From Marinobacter sp. (GTDB lineage: Bacteria > Pseudomonadota > Gammaproteobacteria > Pseudomonadales > Oleiphilaceae): 57,703 nt of DNA. This document shows, piece after piece, positions 1-6,105 of the stretch. How positions within the stretch are numbered: position 1 is the first letter of the stretch; every line of letters begins with the position of its first letter. The position numbers were made by a program, and so were the translations under genes. The DNA lies in NCBI GenBank assembly GCA_022014155.1, contig JAKLLS010000008.1, forward strand, positions 1 through 57,703, read 5' to 3'. Below the pieces are notes generated by a model. It did no database searches. It was given only the letters and a program-made list of their open reading frames with translations, and was not told the origin of the DNA.

Positions 1-79
1 CTTCCAGCTTAGCGGGCAACCGCTGGGCTGGGGAGAAGGCTCAATCAGTATCAAACGCGTCAAAGGCGACGCTCGTACC

Positions 80-105
80 TCGCGCGCTTTACGCGGGCGT
101 TACAC
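80..105 (+). repeat. Right end of an integron recombination site (attC or attI)
   Basis: The sequence ends in GCGTTACAC (GTT at 99-101), the same end as the better defined site closing at 588. A shaky left partner (TCAAA near 60) is visible, but no clear opposite core site, so this could be a short attC of a preceding cassette or the attI of the array. The next gene starts 16 bases further on, as expected for a cassette gene. It marks the left edge of the first complete cassette. Confidence 0.4.
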
Positions 106-120
106 ATTGCAGGAGGCATC

Positions 121-507
121 GTGATAGTCATCTATGGAATCAAAGAACACCTTAATCCCATCAAGGCTCAGCTCTCTGAGGTCATTCACGGATGCATGCA
201 ATCTGTACTCGGAATGCCGGAAGACAAGCGGGCTCATCGTTTTATCCCGATGGATGCCGAGGATTTTTATTACCCAGGTGGCAGAACTCCAGCCTACACT
301 GCTATTGAGATCAACATGATGCAGGGGCGGGCTCCCGAGACCCAAAAAGCTCTGATCAAGGAGCTCTTCAACAAGATTGAGTCTGTGGTTGGCATATCAC
401 CTGTGGACATCGAAGTGACAATTAAGGAGCAACCTGCCCATTGTTGGGGATTTCGAGGCATGACTGGAGACGAGGCACGTGACCTCAAGTACTCAGTCAA
501 TGTGTAA
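121..507 (+). CDS. Tautomerase/MIF-superfamily protein (cassette gene)
   Basis: A protein of 128 residues with the look of the Tautomerase_2 family: a short N-terminal strand, a central PGGRTPAYTAIEI segment, a helix and a C-terminal PAHCWGFRGMTGDEA segment that is typical of this group. Members use a small alpha/beta fold, usually as trimers; the substrate cannot be told. The catalytic Pro-1 of classical 4-oxalocrotonate tautomerases is absent: the protein begins Met-Ile-Val. The start is GTG at 121, chosen because a perfect AGGAGG lies at 111-116. It stands alone between two recombination-site ends, so it is most simply a one-gene integron cassette. The stop codon lies inside the following attC, which is common in cassettes. 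Confidence 0.72.
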   Translation: MIVIYGIKEHLNPIKAQLSEVIHGCMQSVLGMPEDKRAHRFIPMDAEDFYYPGGRTPAYTAIEINMMQGRAPETQKALIKELFNKIESVVGISPVDIEVTIKEQPAHCWGFRGMTGDEARDLKYSVNV

Positions 508-588
508 CAAATCGCTCAAGTACGTTCCCGGCCTAACGGCCGTCCACTGGACGTCCCTGACGGGCCGCCGCTTAGCTTTGCGTTACAC
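502..588 (+). repeat. attC recombination site closing the tautomerase cassette
   Basis: The imperfect inverted repeat starts GTGTAACAAATCGCTCAAG and ends CTTAGCTTTGCGTTACAC. The two ends are complementary with the extra unpaired bases usual for attC folding. The middle holds smaller nested arms (GGCCTAACGGCC, GTCCACTGGAC). The motif AGTACGTTCC-S-GGCCT at 519-534 recurs in the site at 2596-2700, which supports a common family of sites. The length of about 87 bases is normal for attC. Confidence 0.75.
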
Positions 589-603
589 CTCACTGATCCG
601 ACC

Positions 604-632
604 TTGACGCCTGTACGGCAACGCCGTATATT
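604..632 (+). promoter_or_regulatory. higBA promoter with internal palindromic operator
   Basis: TTGACG (604-609) and TATATT (627-632) are separated by exactly 17 bases, a near-consensus sigma-70 promoter. The spacer contains a perfect palindrome, TACGGC-AAC-GCCGTA, at 614-628, between and overlapping the promoter elements. This is the expected place for a HigA operator, so autorepression by antitoxin or complex is inferred. The predicted transcript start is near 639, which is the A of the toxin ATG. The mRNA may therefore be leaderless. Confidence 0.75.
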
Positions 633-638
633 TTGGCA

Positions 639-950
639 ATGCTATTCATCGAAACCTCAACATTCACCAAGCTATTGCCGAACTACCTCACGGACGAGGA
701 ATACCGGGGGCTTCAAACCTATCTTTTACAGAAGCCGGATGCCGGGGATCTGATCAAAGGTTCGGGTGGCGTTCGTAAAGTTCGATGGGCACCAGCGGGT
801 TCGGGAAAGAGCGGTGGTATCAGAGCCATTTACTACTGGAAGAAGTCTGACCACGAGATATGGATGCTCACGCTGTACAGTAAATCAGAGCGCGCCAGCA
901 TTCCTGGCCATACGCTCAAGCAGATAGCGGAGGCAATCAAAAATGGGTGA
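639..950 (+). CDS. higB: HigB-type RelE-family mRNA endonuclease toxin
   Basis: A protein of 103 residues matching HigB-2-like RelE/ParE toxins, which cleave mRNA on translating ribosomes. Recognisable elements in order are an N-terminal FIETSTFTKLLPNYLTDEEY helix region, GSGGVRKVRWAP, GKSGGIRAIYY and the C-terminal WMLTLYSKSE strand. These match the order in Vibrio cholerae HigB-2, also a cassette toxin. ATG 639 is preferred over TTG 633 because the promoter -10 element covers 627-632. No Shine-Dalgarno sequence precedes it, in line with leaderless translation. It overlaps the antitoxin gene by 8 bases. Such pairs stabilise cassette arrays by killing cells that lose them; that role is inferred here. 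Confidence 0.88.
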   Translation: MLFIETSTFTKLLPNYLTDEEYRGLQTYLLQKPDAGDLIKGSGGVRKVRWAPAGSGKSGGIRAIYYWKKSDHEIWMLTLYSKSERASIPGHTLKQIAEAIKNG

Positions 951-1230
951 CAGGAACCTTGGGGCAGAGATTCTTGACGGTATCAATGAAATCAAGCAGT
1001 TCAAGAAAGGCAAACTGGCTCTACGAACACATGAGCTTTCAGAACCTTCACCGCCCAAAGTAATCAGGTTGAAATTGCACATGTCGCAGTCAGCATTTGC
1101 CGGTCTTATGGGCGTGAGTGTGCGAACCCTTCAGGATTGGGAACAGGGTCGGCGCGAGCCGCAGGGTCCTGCGATTGCGCTTCTGCGCATTGCTGAGCAA
1201 CACCCGGAAGTTTTTAGTCAGCTTCACTGA
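943..1230 (+). CDS. higA: HigA-type antitoxin, XRE-family DNA-binding protein
   Basis: A protein of 95 residues. The N-terminal half (about 1-40) is charged and probably contacts the toxin. The C-terminal half carries a classic helix-turn-helix of the HTH_3 type (MSQSAFAGLMGVSVRTLQDWEQG, roughly 48-70), followed by the REPQGPAIALLRI helix usual for HigA antitoxins. The ATG lies within the end of higB, so the two are translated from one transcript in toxin-first order, the HigBA arrangement. It is expected to neutralise HigB and to bind the palindrome in the promoter spacer. It ends 10 bases before the next attC. Confidence 0.88.
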   Translation: MGDRNLGAEILDGINEIKQFKKGKLALRTHELSEPSPPKVIRLKLHMSQSAFAGLMGVSVRTLQDWEQGRREPQGPAIALLRIAEQHPEVFSQLH

Positions 1231-1240
1231 CCAAAGTGAG

Positions 1241-1318
1241 GTGTAACCAGGCCATGCACCGGATGCCAAAACCTCCGCTTCGCTCTGGTTTTGTCACCGG
1301 TGATGGCGGGCGTTATAT
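1241..1318 (+). repeat. attC site closing the higBA cassette
   Basis: The site runs from GTGTAAC (1241-1247) to GCGTTATAT (GTT at 1312-1314). CAGGCCATGCACCGG pairs imperfectly with CACCGGTGATGGCGGG, and the inner CCAAAACC pairs with GGTTTTG. The tip is GCTTCGC-like. The length of 78 bases fits attC. Confidence 0.72.
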
Positions 1319-1344
1319 TTCTTAAACCTCAATCAAGGAAGATC

Positions 1345-1671
1345 ATGAGAGTATCGACATTTCCCCTAATCATTCTCTGCCTATTCATGGGCTTCACCTT
1401 TTGGGTCATGGCCGGTGCAGAGCAGTCGCTTTTGGCCTTTGGTGTACAGCTTATGTCTAGCCCGGATACCGCCCAGGTTGTCATAGACCTCTACATTCTC
1501 GCCGCGTTGGCTTGTGTCTGGATGTACCAAGACGCCAAAAGCCGTGGCAAAGGGTTGGGTTATCTCATCCCATTTTTCGTTCTTACAGCGGTGTTTGTAT
1601 CTGCAGGCCCGCTACTGTATTTAGTGCTGCGTGGTGGCCGCGAAACCGATGCCGCAACCAGCAAAATATGA
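1345..1671 (+). CDS. DUF2834-like small membrane protein (cassette gene)
   Basis: A protein of 108 residues. An N-terminal hydrophobic segment (about 4-24) is followed by a linker SSPDTAQVVIDLYILAALA, the motif WMYQDAKSRG, and a second long hydrophobic stretch (about 69-95) ending in LYLVLRG. This layout matches DUF2834, a family of small integral membrane proteins of unknown role. ATG 1345 is chosen because AAGGA lies just upstream at about 1335-1339; an upstream in-frame GTG at 1291 falls inside the attC. The family call is from memory of the pattern. Confidence 0.62.
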   Translation: MRVSTFPLIILCLFMGFTFWVMAGAEQSLLAFGVQLMSSPDTAQVVIDLYILAALACVWMYQDAKSRGKGLGYLIPFFVLTAVFVSAGPLLYLVLRGGRETDAATSKI

Positions 1672-1722
1672 CCAACCGCATCAGTACGCGGCCGATGGCC
1701 GCCGCTGTGCTCCGCGTTAGGA
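1669..1722 (+). repeat. Short attC site closing the DUF2834 cassette
   Basis: The site runs from GACCAAC (1670-1676) to GCGTTAGGA (GTT at 1716-1718). AACCGCATCAGTACGCGGCC pairs imperfectly with GGCCGCCGCTGTGCTCCGCGTT. At about 54 bases it is near the minimum for attC. AGGAA at its end also serves as the ribosome binding site of the next gene. Confidence 0.68.
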
Positions 1723-1729
1723 AACCACA

Positions 1730-2608
1730 ATGACTCTACGAACACTCCCCTTTTGGCTCGTCGATGTATTTGCTAACCAGCCATTGTCAGGCAATGGTTT
1801 GAGTGTGTTCTTGCTTGATGGCGATTTGCCCAAACATGTCATGCAGAACATTACTCAGGAAATGCGCCAGTTCGAGACAATTTTCCTGCAGCGGACCGAT
1901 CAATCATCAAAATTCAATGCCCGGATCTTCACAATGGAAGAGGAGCTTTCCTTTGCCGGACACCCAGTCATCGGGGCAGCCGCAATGCTTCATTCTGAGT
2001 TCTTCTCGACGGAAGATGAGGTTCGCCTTGAGTTTGTAATTCATGACCGAAGCATCAACTTGACGAGCCGTCGCCAAGGTGAGTCCTATGTCGTAGAAAT
2101 GGATCAAGGAATTGCAACTATTAATCCCCCGATTCCAGCGGAAAGAAATGAAGTCTTTTTAGAGGCGCTGAATCTTTCAATCACTGATTTGGCTCCAAAG
2201 CTTCCGTTACAGGTAGTTTCAACGGGACTTCCTTACCTAATCGTGCCTATAACTTCCAACCTTGAACGCGCCCGGATCGTTGCTTCTGACTTTGAGGCTT
2301 TGCTAGCGACAGTGGGTGCCAAATTTGTCTACGTCTTGGAGGTAAACGAACTCGAAGGACGTACTTGGGATAATGATGGTAGTGTCGAAGATATCGCAAC
2401 TGGCAGCGCAGCAGGGCCGGCCGCGGTGTATTTGGTTACACATGGGCGCGCACCCGTAGGTGATACCCTTGTTTTGGCACAGGGACGATTTCTGCATAGG
2501 CCAAGCGAGCTTTATGCAACTGTTCAGGCAGGCTCTGAATTAAACGTGACCATAAGGGGTAAAGTCTGTTTAGTTGGCAATGGAACGCTACGACTTCCTA
2601 ACCAATAG
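1730..2608 (+). CDS. PhzF-family isomerase/epimerase (cassette gene)
   Basis: A protein of 292 residues with PhzF/DAP-epimerase-like features: N-terminal WLVDVFANQPLSGNGLSVF with the family's conserved glycine-asparagine-rich turn, FETIFLQ containing the conserved acidic catalytic region (about residue 46), EELSFAGHPVIGAAA, and a second-half ATGSAAGPAAVYL motif. PhzF proteins isomerise small hydroxy or amino acids; the substrate here is unknown. The length is normal, so the gene appears intact. The start is ATG 1730, with AGGAA six bases upstream inside the attC end. At nearly 0.9 kb it is a large cassette gene; its base composition is lower in GC than the core genes downstream. Confidence 0.85.
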   Translation: MTLRTLPFWLVDVFANQPLSGNGLSVFLLDGDLPKHVMQNITQEMRQFETIFLQRTDQSSKFNARIFTMEEELSFAGHPVIGAAAMLHSEFFSTEDEVRLEFVIHDRSINLTSRRQGESYVVEMDQGIATINPPIPAERNEVFLEALNLSITDLAPKLPLQVVSTGLPYLIVPITSNLERARIVASDFEALLATVGAKFVYVLEVNELEGRTWDNDGSVEDIATGSAAGPAAVYLVTHGRAPVGDTLVLAQGRFLHRPSELYATVQAGSELNVTIRGKVCLVGNGTLRLPNQ

Positions 2609-2700
2609 TTCCAGTACGTTCCGGGCCTGGCGACCCTGCACCGGACAGCCTTGTCGCCGCTTCGCTATGTCAAGGCTGCCGCTGAACAACGGCGTTGATA
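2596..2700 (+). repeat. attC site closing the PhzF cassette
   Basis: The site runs from TCCTAAC (2596-2602) to GGCGTTGATA (GTT at 2694-2696), about 105 bases. The inner arms GACAGCCTTG and CAAGGCTGCC flank the usual CGCCGCTTCGC tip. It shares CAGTACGTTCCGGGCCT with the site at 502-588 apart from one base, showing that the sites are related. The stop of the phzF-like gene lies inside it. Confidence 0.72.
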
Positions 2701-2740
2701 TGACTGCCCATTAGGGGGCTGCCCCCTAATGGGCAGTCAT
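2700..2740. repeat. Perfect 41-nt palindrome at the head of a cassette
   Basis: Two perfect 20-base arms (2700-2719 and 2721-2740) flank a single central T at 2720. The arms begin ATGACTGCCCATTAGGGGG. The palindrome starts a few bases after the attC cleavage point and ends 25 bases before the next ATG. There is no T-run after it, so it is not a textbook terminator. As RNA it would form a very stable hairpin in the 5' leader of the following small gene. Confidence 0.9.
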
Positions 2741-2765
2741 GAAATCCAGCAAGTAAGGAAATCAC

Positions 2766-2954
2766 ATGGATGAGTGGCAGTACCTTTGGGACCACTTCAA
2801 ATTTAATGCGGAGCAGAGGTTAAAGGGCTTCAACTTCTTTGTGCTTCTCTCGATCTTCGCAGATGGTGGTGTTTTCACCGCCATCGACAGGCAGTTCAAT
2901 CCTGTCCTTCTCGCAATGCTGGGTTCATTTATCATTATTTTGGTGCTGGTGTAG
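2766..2954 (+). CDS. Small membrane protein, probably truncated (cassette gene)
   Basis: An ORF of 62 codons: an amphipathic start (MDEWQYLWDHFKFNAEQRLKG) followed by two hydrophobic segments (about 23-37 and 46-62). AAGGAA lies 7 bases before ATG 2766. The protein stops at a TAG immediately after the second membrane segment. I recall longer proteins that begin with a similar W-HFKFNAEQRLK-FNFF pattern and continue for roughly another 70 residues. The bases after 2954 do not continue that pattern in any frame, which suggests a cassette cut short by recombination rather than a simple frameshift. The function is unknown. Confidence 0.5.
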   Translation: MDEWQYLWDHFKFNAEQRLKGFNFFVLLSIFADGGVFTAIDRQFNPVLLAMLGSFIIILVLV

Positions 2955-3127
2955 TGGTCTACGGTGGAATCCGATGGGCTTGCTAGCCAGTCACGGAAGA
3001 CGGACGGCTCACAGCCGATTTGATGTTCCAGTCAATTTTCATGGGCGCGTATGCAACCAGTGGCTGATGTCGGGCGTATCTACGCTGCGCTCCTGTACGC
3101 CGAAAAGCCAAAACGTTACAGGTACTT

Positions 3128-4042
3128 ATGACATTACACATTGAAACTCCGCTGATTGAATCCTCCCCATTGAGCGTCATCACAGGGCGTTCGGTTTGGC
3201 TTAAACTCGACGCACTGCAGCCACCTGGATCATTCAAGATCCGGGGTATCGGTAATGCATGTGAGACCTATCTCGCCCGGGGGGCTTGTAGGTTCGTTTC
3301 GTCCTCTGGAGGCAATGCTGGCTTGGCTGTTGCCTACGCTGGTCGTCGTTTGGGTGTTCCCGTGACGGTTGTGGTGCCTGAAACCACCACTGAAAGAGCT
3401 AAGGAACTCCTACAGTTGGAGAAAGCGGAGGTCATTGTGAATGGTGCGTCCTGGCAAGAAGCCAACGCCTTTGCGCAATCGTTAATCGGTACATCGGATG
3501 CGTTTCTCCATCCCTTTGATGATCCGCTGCTTTGGCAAGGCCACGCAACGCTGATTGATGAAGTTTTTCGCTTTGGTCTTAAGCCCGACGCTGTCGTGCT
3601 CTCCGTCGGTGGCGGTGGTCTGATGTCAGGTGTGGTCGAAGGACTTCATCGCAACGGATGGAGTGATGTTCCTGTGTTCGCCGTAGAAACCACGGGCGCC
3701 GCATCATTTCACGCAGCGGTGAAAGCCGGTCATACGGTTGAACTGGAACAGATAACAAGCATCGCCACCTCGCTTGGAGCCAAGCGTGTTTGCGAAAAAG
3801 CCTTCCAGTGGTCCAGGCAGCACCCAATCCACAGTGTGGTGGTATCCGACCAAAGTGCGCTGACTGCTTGCGAACGTTTTCTTGACGATCATCGGATATT
3901 GGTGGAGCCCGCCTGCGGTGCAAGTCTGGCAGTGGCCTATGAAAATGCACCAGAGCTTGAAAATTTTAGCAATATTCTGGTTGTGGTATGCGGCGGAGCT
4001 ACTTCGACAATTGACCAGATTAGAGACCTCAATGGACACTAG
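3128..4042 (+). CDS. PLP-dependent serine/threonine dehydratase-like enzyme
   Basis: A protein of 304 residues of the fold-type II PLP family, closest in pattern to L-serine/threonine dehydratases. PPGSFKIRG at 32-40 carries the PLP-binding lysine (Lys37). SSSGGNAGLAVAY at about 58-70 is the substrate loop. VLSVGGGGLMSG, near residue 160, is the phosphate-binding glycine loop. CGGATS near the C-terminus contacts the PLP ring. The expected reaction is deamination of serine or threonine to a 2-oxoacid. The length agrees with animal-type serine dehydratases and lacks the ACT domain of biosynthetic IlvA. GTTACAG sits at 3114-3120 just upstream, a possible cassette boundary, but its partner half is not visible. 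It is either the last large cassette or the first gene beyond the array. Confidence 0.78.
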   Translation: MTLHIETPLIESSPLSVITGRSVWLKLDALQPPGSFKIRGIGNACETYLARGACRFVSSSGGNAGLAVAYAGRRLGVPVTVVVPETTTERAKELLQLEKAEVIVNGASWQEANAFAQSLIGTSDAFLHPFDDPLLWQGHATLIDEVFRFGLKPDAVVLSVGGGGLMSGVVEGLHRNGWSDVPVFAVETTGAASFHAAVKAGHTVELEQITSIATSLGAKRVCEKAFQWSRQHPIHSVVVSDQSALTACERFLDDHRILVEPACGASLAVAYENAPELENFSNILVVVCGGATSTIDQIRDLNGH

Positions 4043-4244
4043 TATCAAGAGTTTATTTCAACACTACCTGACCCAGCTGGATGACGAGAAGCTATTAAAG
4101 GATAAAGCAGGGTTTTCAGAAGTAGAACTGTCACAACCCGTGTTTATTCACCATTATATTTTCCCAAATTTTTTATTTCACATAAGCATGGTGTATCGCA
4201 GTCTTCAGTGTTCCCACGACGATAACTCTGGCTGCTATGTTTAG
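4032..4244 (+). CDS. Small ORF overlapping the dehydratase end, unrecognised
   Basis: An ORF of 70 codons, ATG 4032, overlapping the end of the upstream gene by 11 bases in another frame, so translational coupling is possible. The central HHYIFPNFLFHISMVYRSL resembles the FLPNFYFH-TAY-LR stretch near the C-terminus of DUF1993 proteins, but the rest is too short and the N-terminus does not match. It may be a remnant or a chance ORF. GTTAGGA at 4246-4252 just after it resembles an attC end, without a clear left half. The region is AT-rich compared with what follows. Confidence 0.3.
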   Translation: MDTSIKSLFQHYLTQLDDEKLLKDKAGFSEVELSQPVFIHHYIFPNFLFHISMVYRSLQCSHDDNSGCYV

Positions 4245-4300
4245 GGTTAGGATGTGGTTCCTGATCCGGGGCCGCCCATAATCTGTAAGAGGGGCATGCC

Positions 4301-5542
4301 ATGACATACGATCTTCTGGATGAAAGCGGGCAGATTCTTCGTGCGGCAGGACGTCTCGGTCAGATTGACCCCAATGTGATGGAGTATCTTGCCGCACCCG
4401 GACGCGTGGTGTCGTTTCGCATTCCACTGAAGATGGACGACGGCAGCTTTCGCGTCTTCGAGGCCCATCGTGTCCGTTATAACGATGCTCTGGGTCCGAG
4501 TCGTGATGGGACACGTATTTCTGCCCATCTCGACCTTGATGAGGTGAAATCGCTGGCACTGATTATGGCGATCAAACATGCGGCTGGCCGGATTCCTGCC
4601 GGTGGGGGCAAGGGCGGCATCGTGGCCGACCCGCGTGAACTGAGTGATCGGGAGTTGCAGTCTCTTTGCAGGGCCTACATTCGCAACCTGCGCCCCCGTG
4701 GTCCGGCTTACGATGTGCCCGGTGCGGATATCGGCACGGGGCTGCAATCCATGAGCTGGATGCTGGACGAATATGAATCTGTCACCGGATACCATGAGCC
4801 GACAGCGGTTAATGACAAACCCCCCATCCTTGGCGGATCGCTGGGGGGGTATGAGGCAACCGGCAGCGGTGTTTTCGACGTATTTCGGGAGGCTGCGGAG
4901 CTGCATGGCTTTGATATTGAAAGTGCCCGTGTCGCTATTCAGGGCTTTGGCCAGGTCGGGTCGGTAGCGGCAAGCCTGTTATACGAGGCCGGTTGTGATG
5001 TGGTGGCGGTGAGTGATAGTCGTGGCGGCGTCTACGCGAACGCCGGGCTCGATATTCCCGGTCTGTTGGCGCACAAACAGGCCACGGGGAAAGTCGCAGA
5101 CTTTGCCGGCAGCCAGTCCTTAACCAGTGCAGAGATGCTGGAATGTGACTGCGATGTGCTGGTGCCTGCGTCAGTTCAGGGCGTAATTACCGCTGATAAT
5201 GCCGACAGGATCAGGGCCCGGATGGTGGTGGAGGCAGCCAATGCCCCGATCACGGTCGCCGCCGAAGAGATGCTGCTGGAAAAAGGGGTGATCGTCGTAC
5301 CGGATGTACTGGCCAACGCCGGTAGTGTGCATTTATGCCAAATGGAACGTAGCCAGGGGCTCTCCGATTATTACTGGGATATTGATACGGTTAACCGCAT
5401 GCGACAGGAGCGGTTGACCAGAAGCTACCGGGAAGCGTTGAATACGGCAGCTGAATACCAATTAAAATCAATCCGGCTGGGTGCGTGGATTAATGCACTT
5501 AAACGGATTGAAGAGGCGATGCACATGCGCGGCTGGTGTTAG
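4301..5542 (+). CDS. Glu/Leu/Phe/Val-type amino acid dehydrogenase
   Basis: A protein of 413 residues that oxidatively deaminates an amino acid (probably glutamate) to its 2-oxo acid with NAD(P). The N-terminal dimerisation domain has the catalytic-lysine motif PAGGGKGGIVADP (residues 99-111). VPGADIGTG (about 139-147) is the substrate Asp region. GSLGGYEATGSGV opens the C-terminal Rossmann domain, with GFGQVGS at 215-221 and VAVSDSRGGVY shortly after. VVEAANAPIT and VPDVLANAGSVH are further family signatures. The length fits the 410-450-residue class of catabolic enzymes. GAGGGG lies just before ATG 4301. It stands alone; the convergent gene ends at 5596. Whether glutamate or a branched-chain amino acid is preferred cannot be decided from sequence. 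Confidence 0.9.
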   Translation: MTYDLLDESGQILRAAGRLGQIDPNVMEYLAAPGRVVSFRIPLKMDDGSFRVFEAHRVRYNDALGPSRDGTRISAHLDLDEVKSLALIMAIKHAAGRIPAGGGKGGIVADPRELSDRELQSLCRAYIRNLRPRGPAYDVPGADIGTGLQSMSWMLDEYESVTGYHEPTAVNDKPPILGGSLGGYEATGSGVFDVFREAAELHGFDIESARVAIQGFGQVGSVAASLLYEAGCDVVAVSDSRGGVYANAGLDIPGLLAHKQATGKVADFAGSQSLTSAEMLECDCDVLVPASVQGVITADNADRIRARMVVEAANAPITVAAEEMLLEKGVIVVPDVLANAGSVHLCQMERSQGLSDYYWDIDTVNRMRQERLTRSYREALNTAAEYQLKSIRLGAWINALKRIEEAMHMRGWC

Positions 5543-5595
5543 TCGGGTTTTCTCAGGGAGTATTTTGGGGCAGGAGTAACCTCCCCTCAACGCGG

Positions 5596-6105
5596 TCACG
5601 GCATGTTCCGGCAGGACTGCAACAACAGTTGCCAGTGCGGCGGGTGTCCGGACCCCGGCAGGGTGCCATTGCTCTGGCGGATGGCGCGATAGGCTTGCCC
5701 CTCGTGAAGGACCTGGTCACCGACACTGTAGCTCCCGGCGAAGGACCACGTCGGGAGTTCCGGGCAGTTGGCCTCGGTTGTGTCTGATGTTTGCGGCTGT
5801 GTGTCTTCGGCCTGAGTTGCTTCCGGGCGGCGTTCTGACCGGTCCTGGTCTGTGGCGCACGCGGGAGGCTCTTCAAGGCGTTGCCAGGCGAACGCCCCCT
5901 GTCCAGGTTCGCGGCCTTCGTGACGTTCTTGAGAGCGGTACCAGTCGCCTTGATAATACGTGACTGCGCCACGCGCATAATAGCGGGTCGGTACCCAACC
6001 GTTCTCCGACTCGGAACACGTCGGCGCCGCGAGGGCAGGCATGACGGCAATCGGGGAGGCCAGGAGGGCAGCCAGGAACAGACCGGTTAACAATCGGTTT
6101 GTCAT
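5596..6105 (-). CDS. Secreted protein with two CBM5/12-like modules
   Basis: A protein of 169 residues. Residues 1-27 form a signal peptide ending in ALA. Two copies of a short module follow. The first (about 36-78) reads W-P-Y-GAVTYYQGDWYRS...PGQ..AW; the second (about 119-158) reads W-SYSVGDQVLHEGQAYRA...PGSG..HW. This spacing of aromatics around a GD-V-Y/H-G-Y core is typical of the family 5/12 carbohydrate-binding fold found in chitinases. An acidic, Thr/Gln-rich linker joins them, and four cysteines could pair. No catalytic domain is present. Its ATG overlaps the TGA of the upstream ycaO-like gene (ATGA), so it is translated from the same message; the reason for that coupling is not evident. 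Confidence 0.65.
   Translation of the reverse strand: MTNRLLTGLFLAALLASPIAVMPALAAPTCSESENGWVPTRYYARGAVTYYQGDWYRSQERHEGREPGQGAFAWQRLEEPPACATDQDRSERRPEATQAEDTQPQTSDTTEANCPELPTWSFAGSYSVGDQVLHEGQAYRAIRQSNGTLPGSGHPPHWQLLLQSCRNMP

Noticed and set aside
2..123. Open frame at the left edge ending LQEAS at 121-123
   Set aside because: It is open to the window edge but runs through the putative recombination site and into the next gene's start. It has no recognisable features, and its length is compatible with chance.
3114..3120. GTTACAG as an attC end before the dehydratase gene
   Set aside because: No complementary left core site could be found in the preceding 160 bases, so it is not listed as a recombination site.
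3050..3130. Short in-frame peptide MQPVADVGRIYAALLYAEKPK
   Set aside because: It is protein-like in appearance but has no ribosome site or upstream continuation; probably part of a recombination scar.
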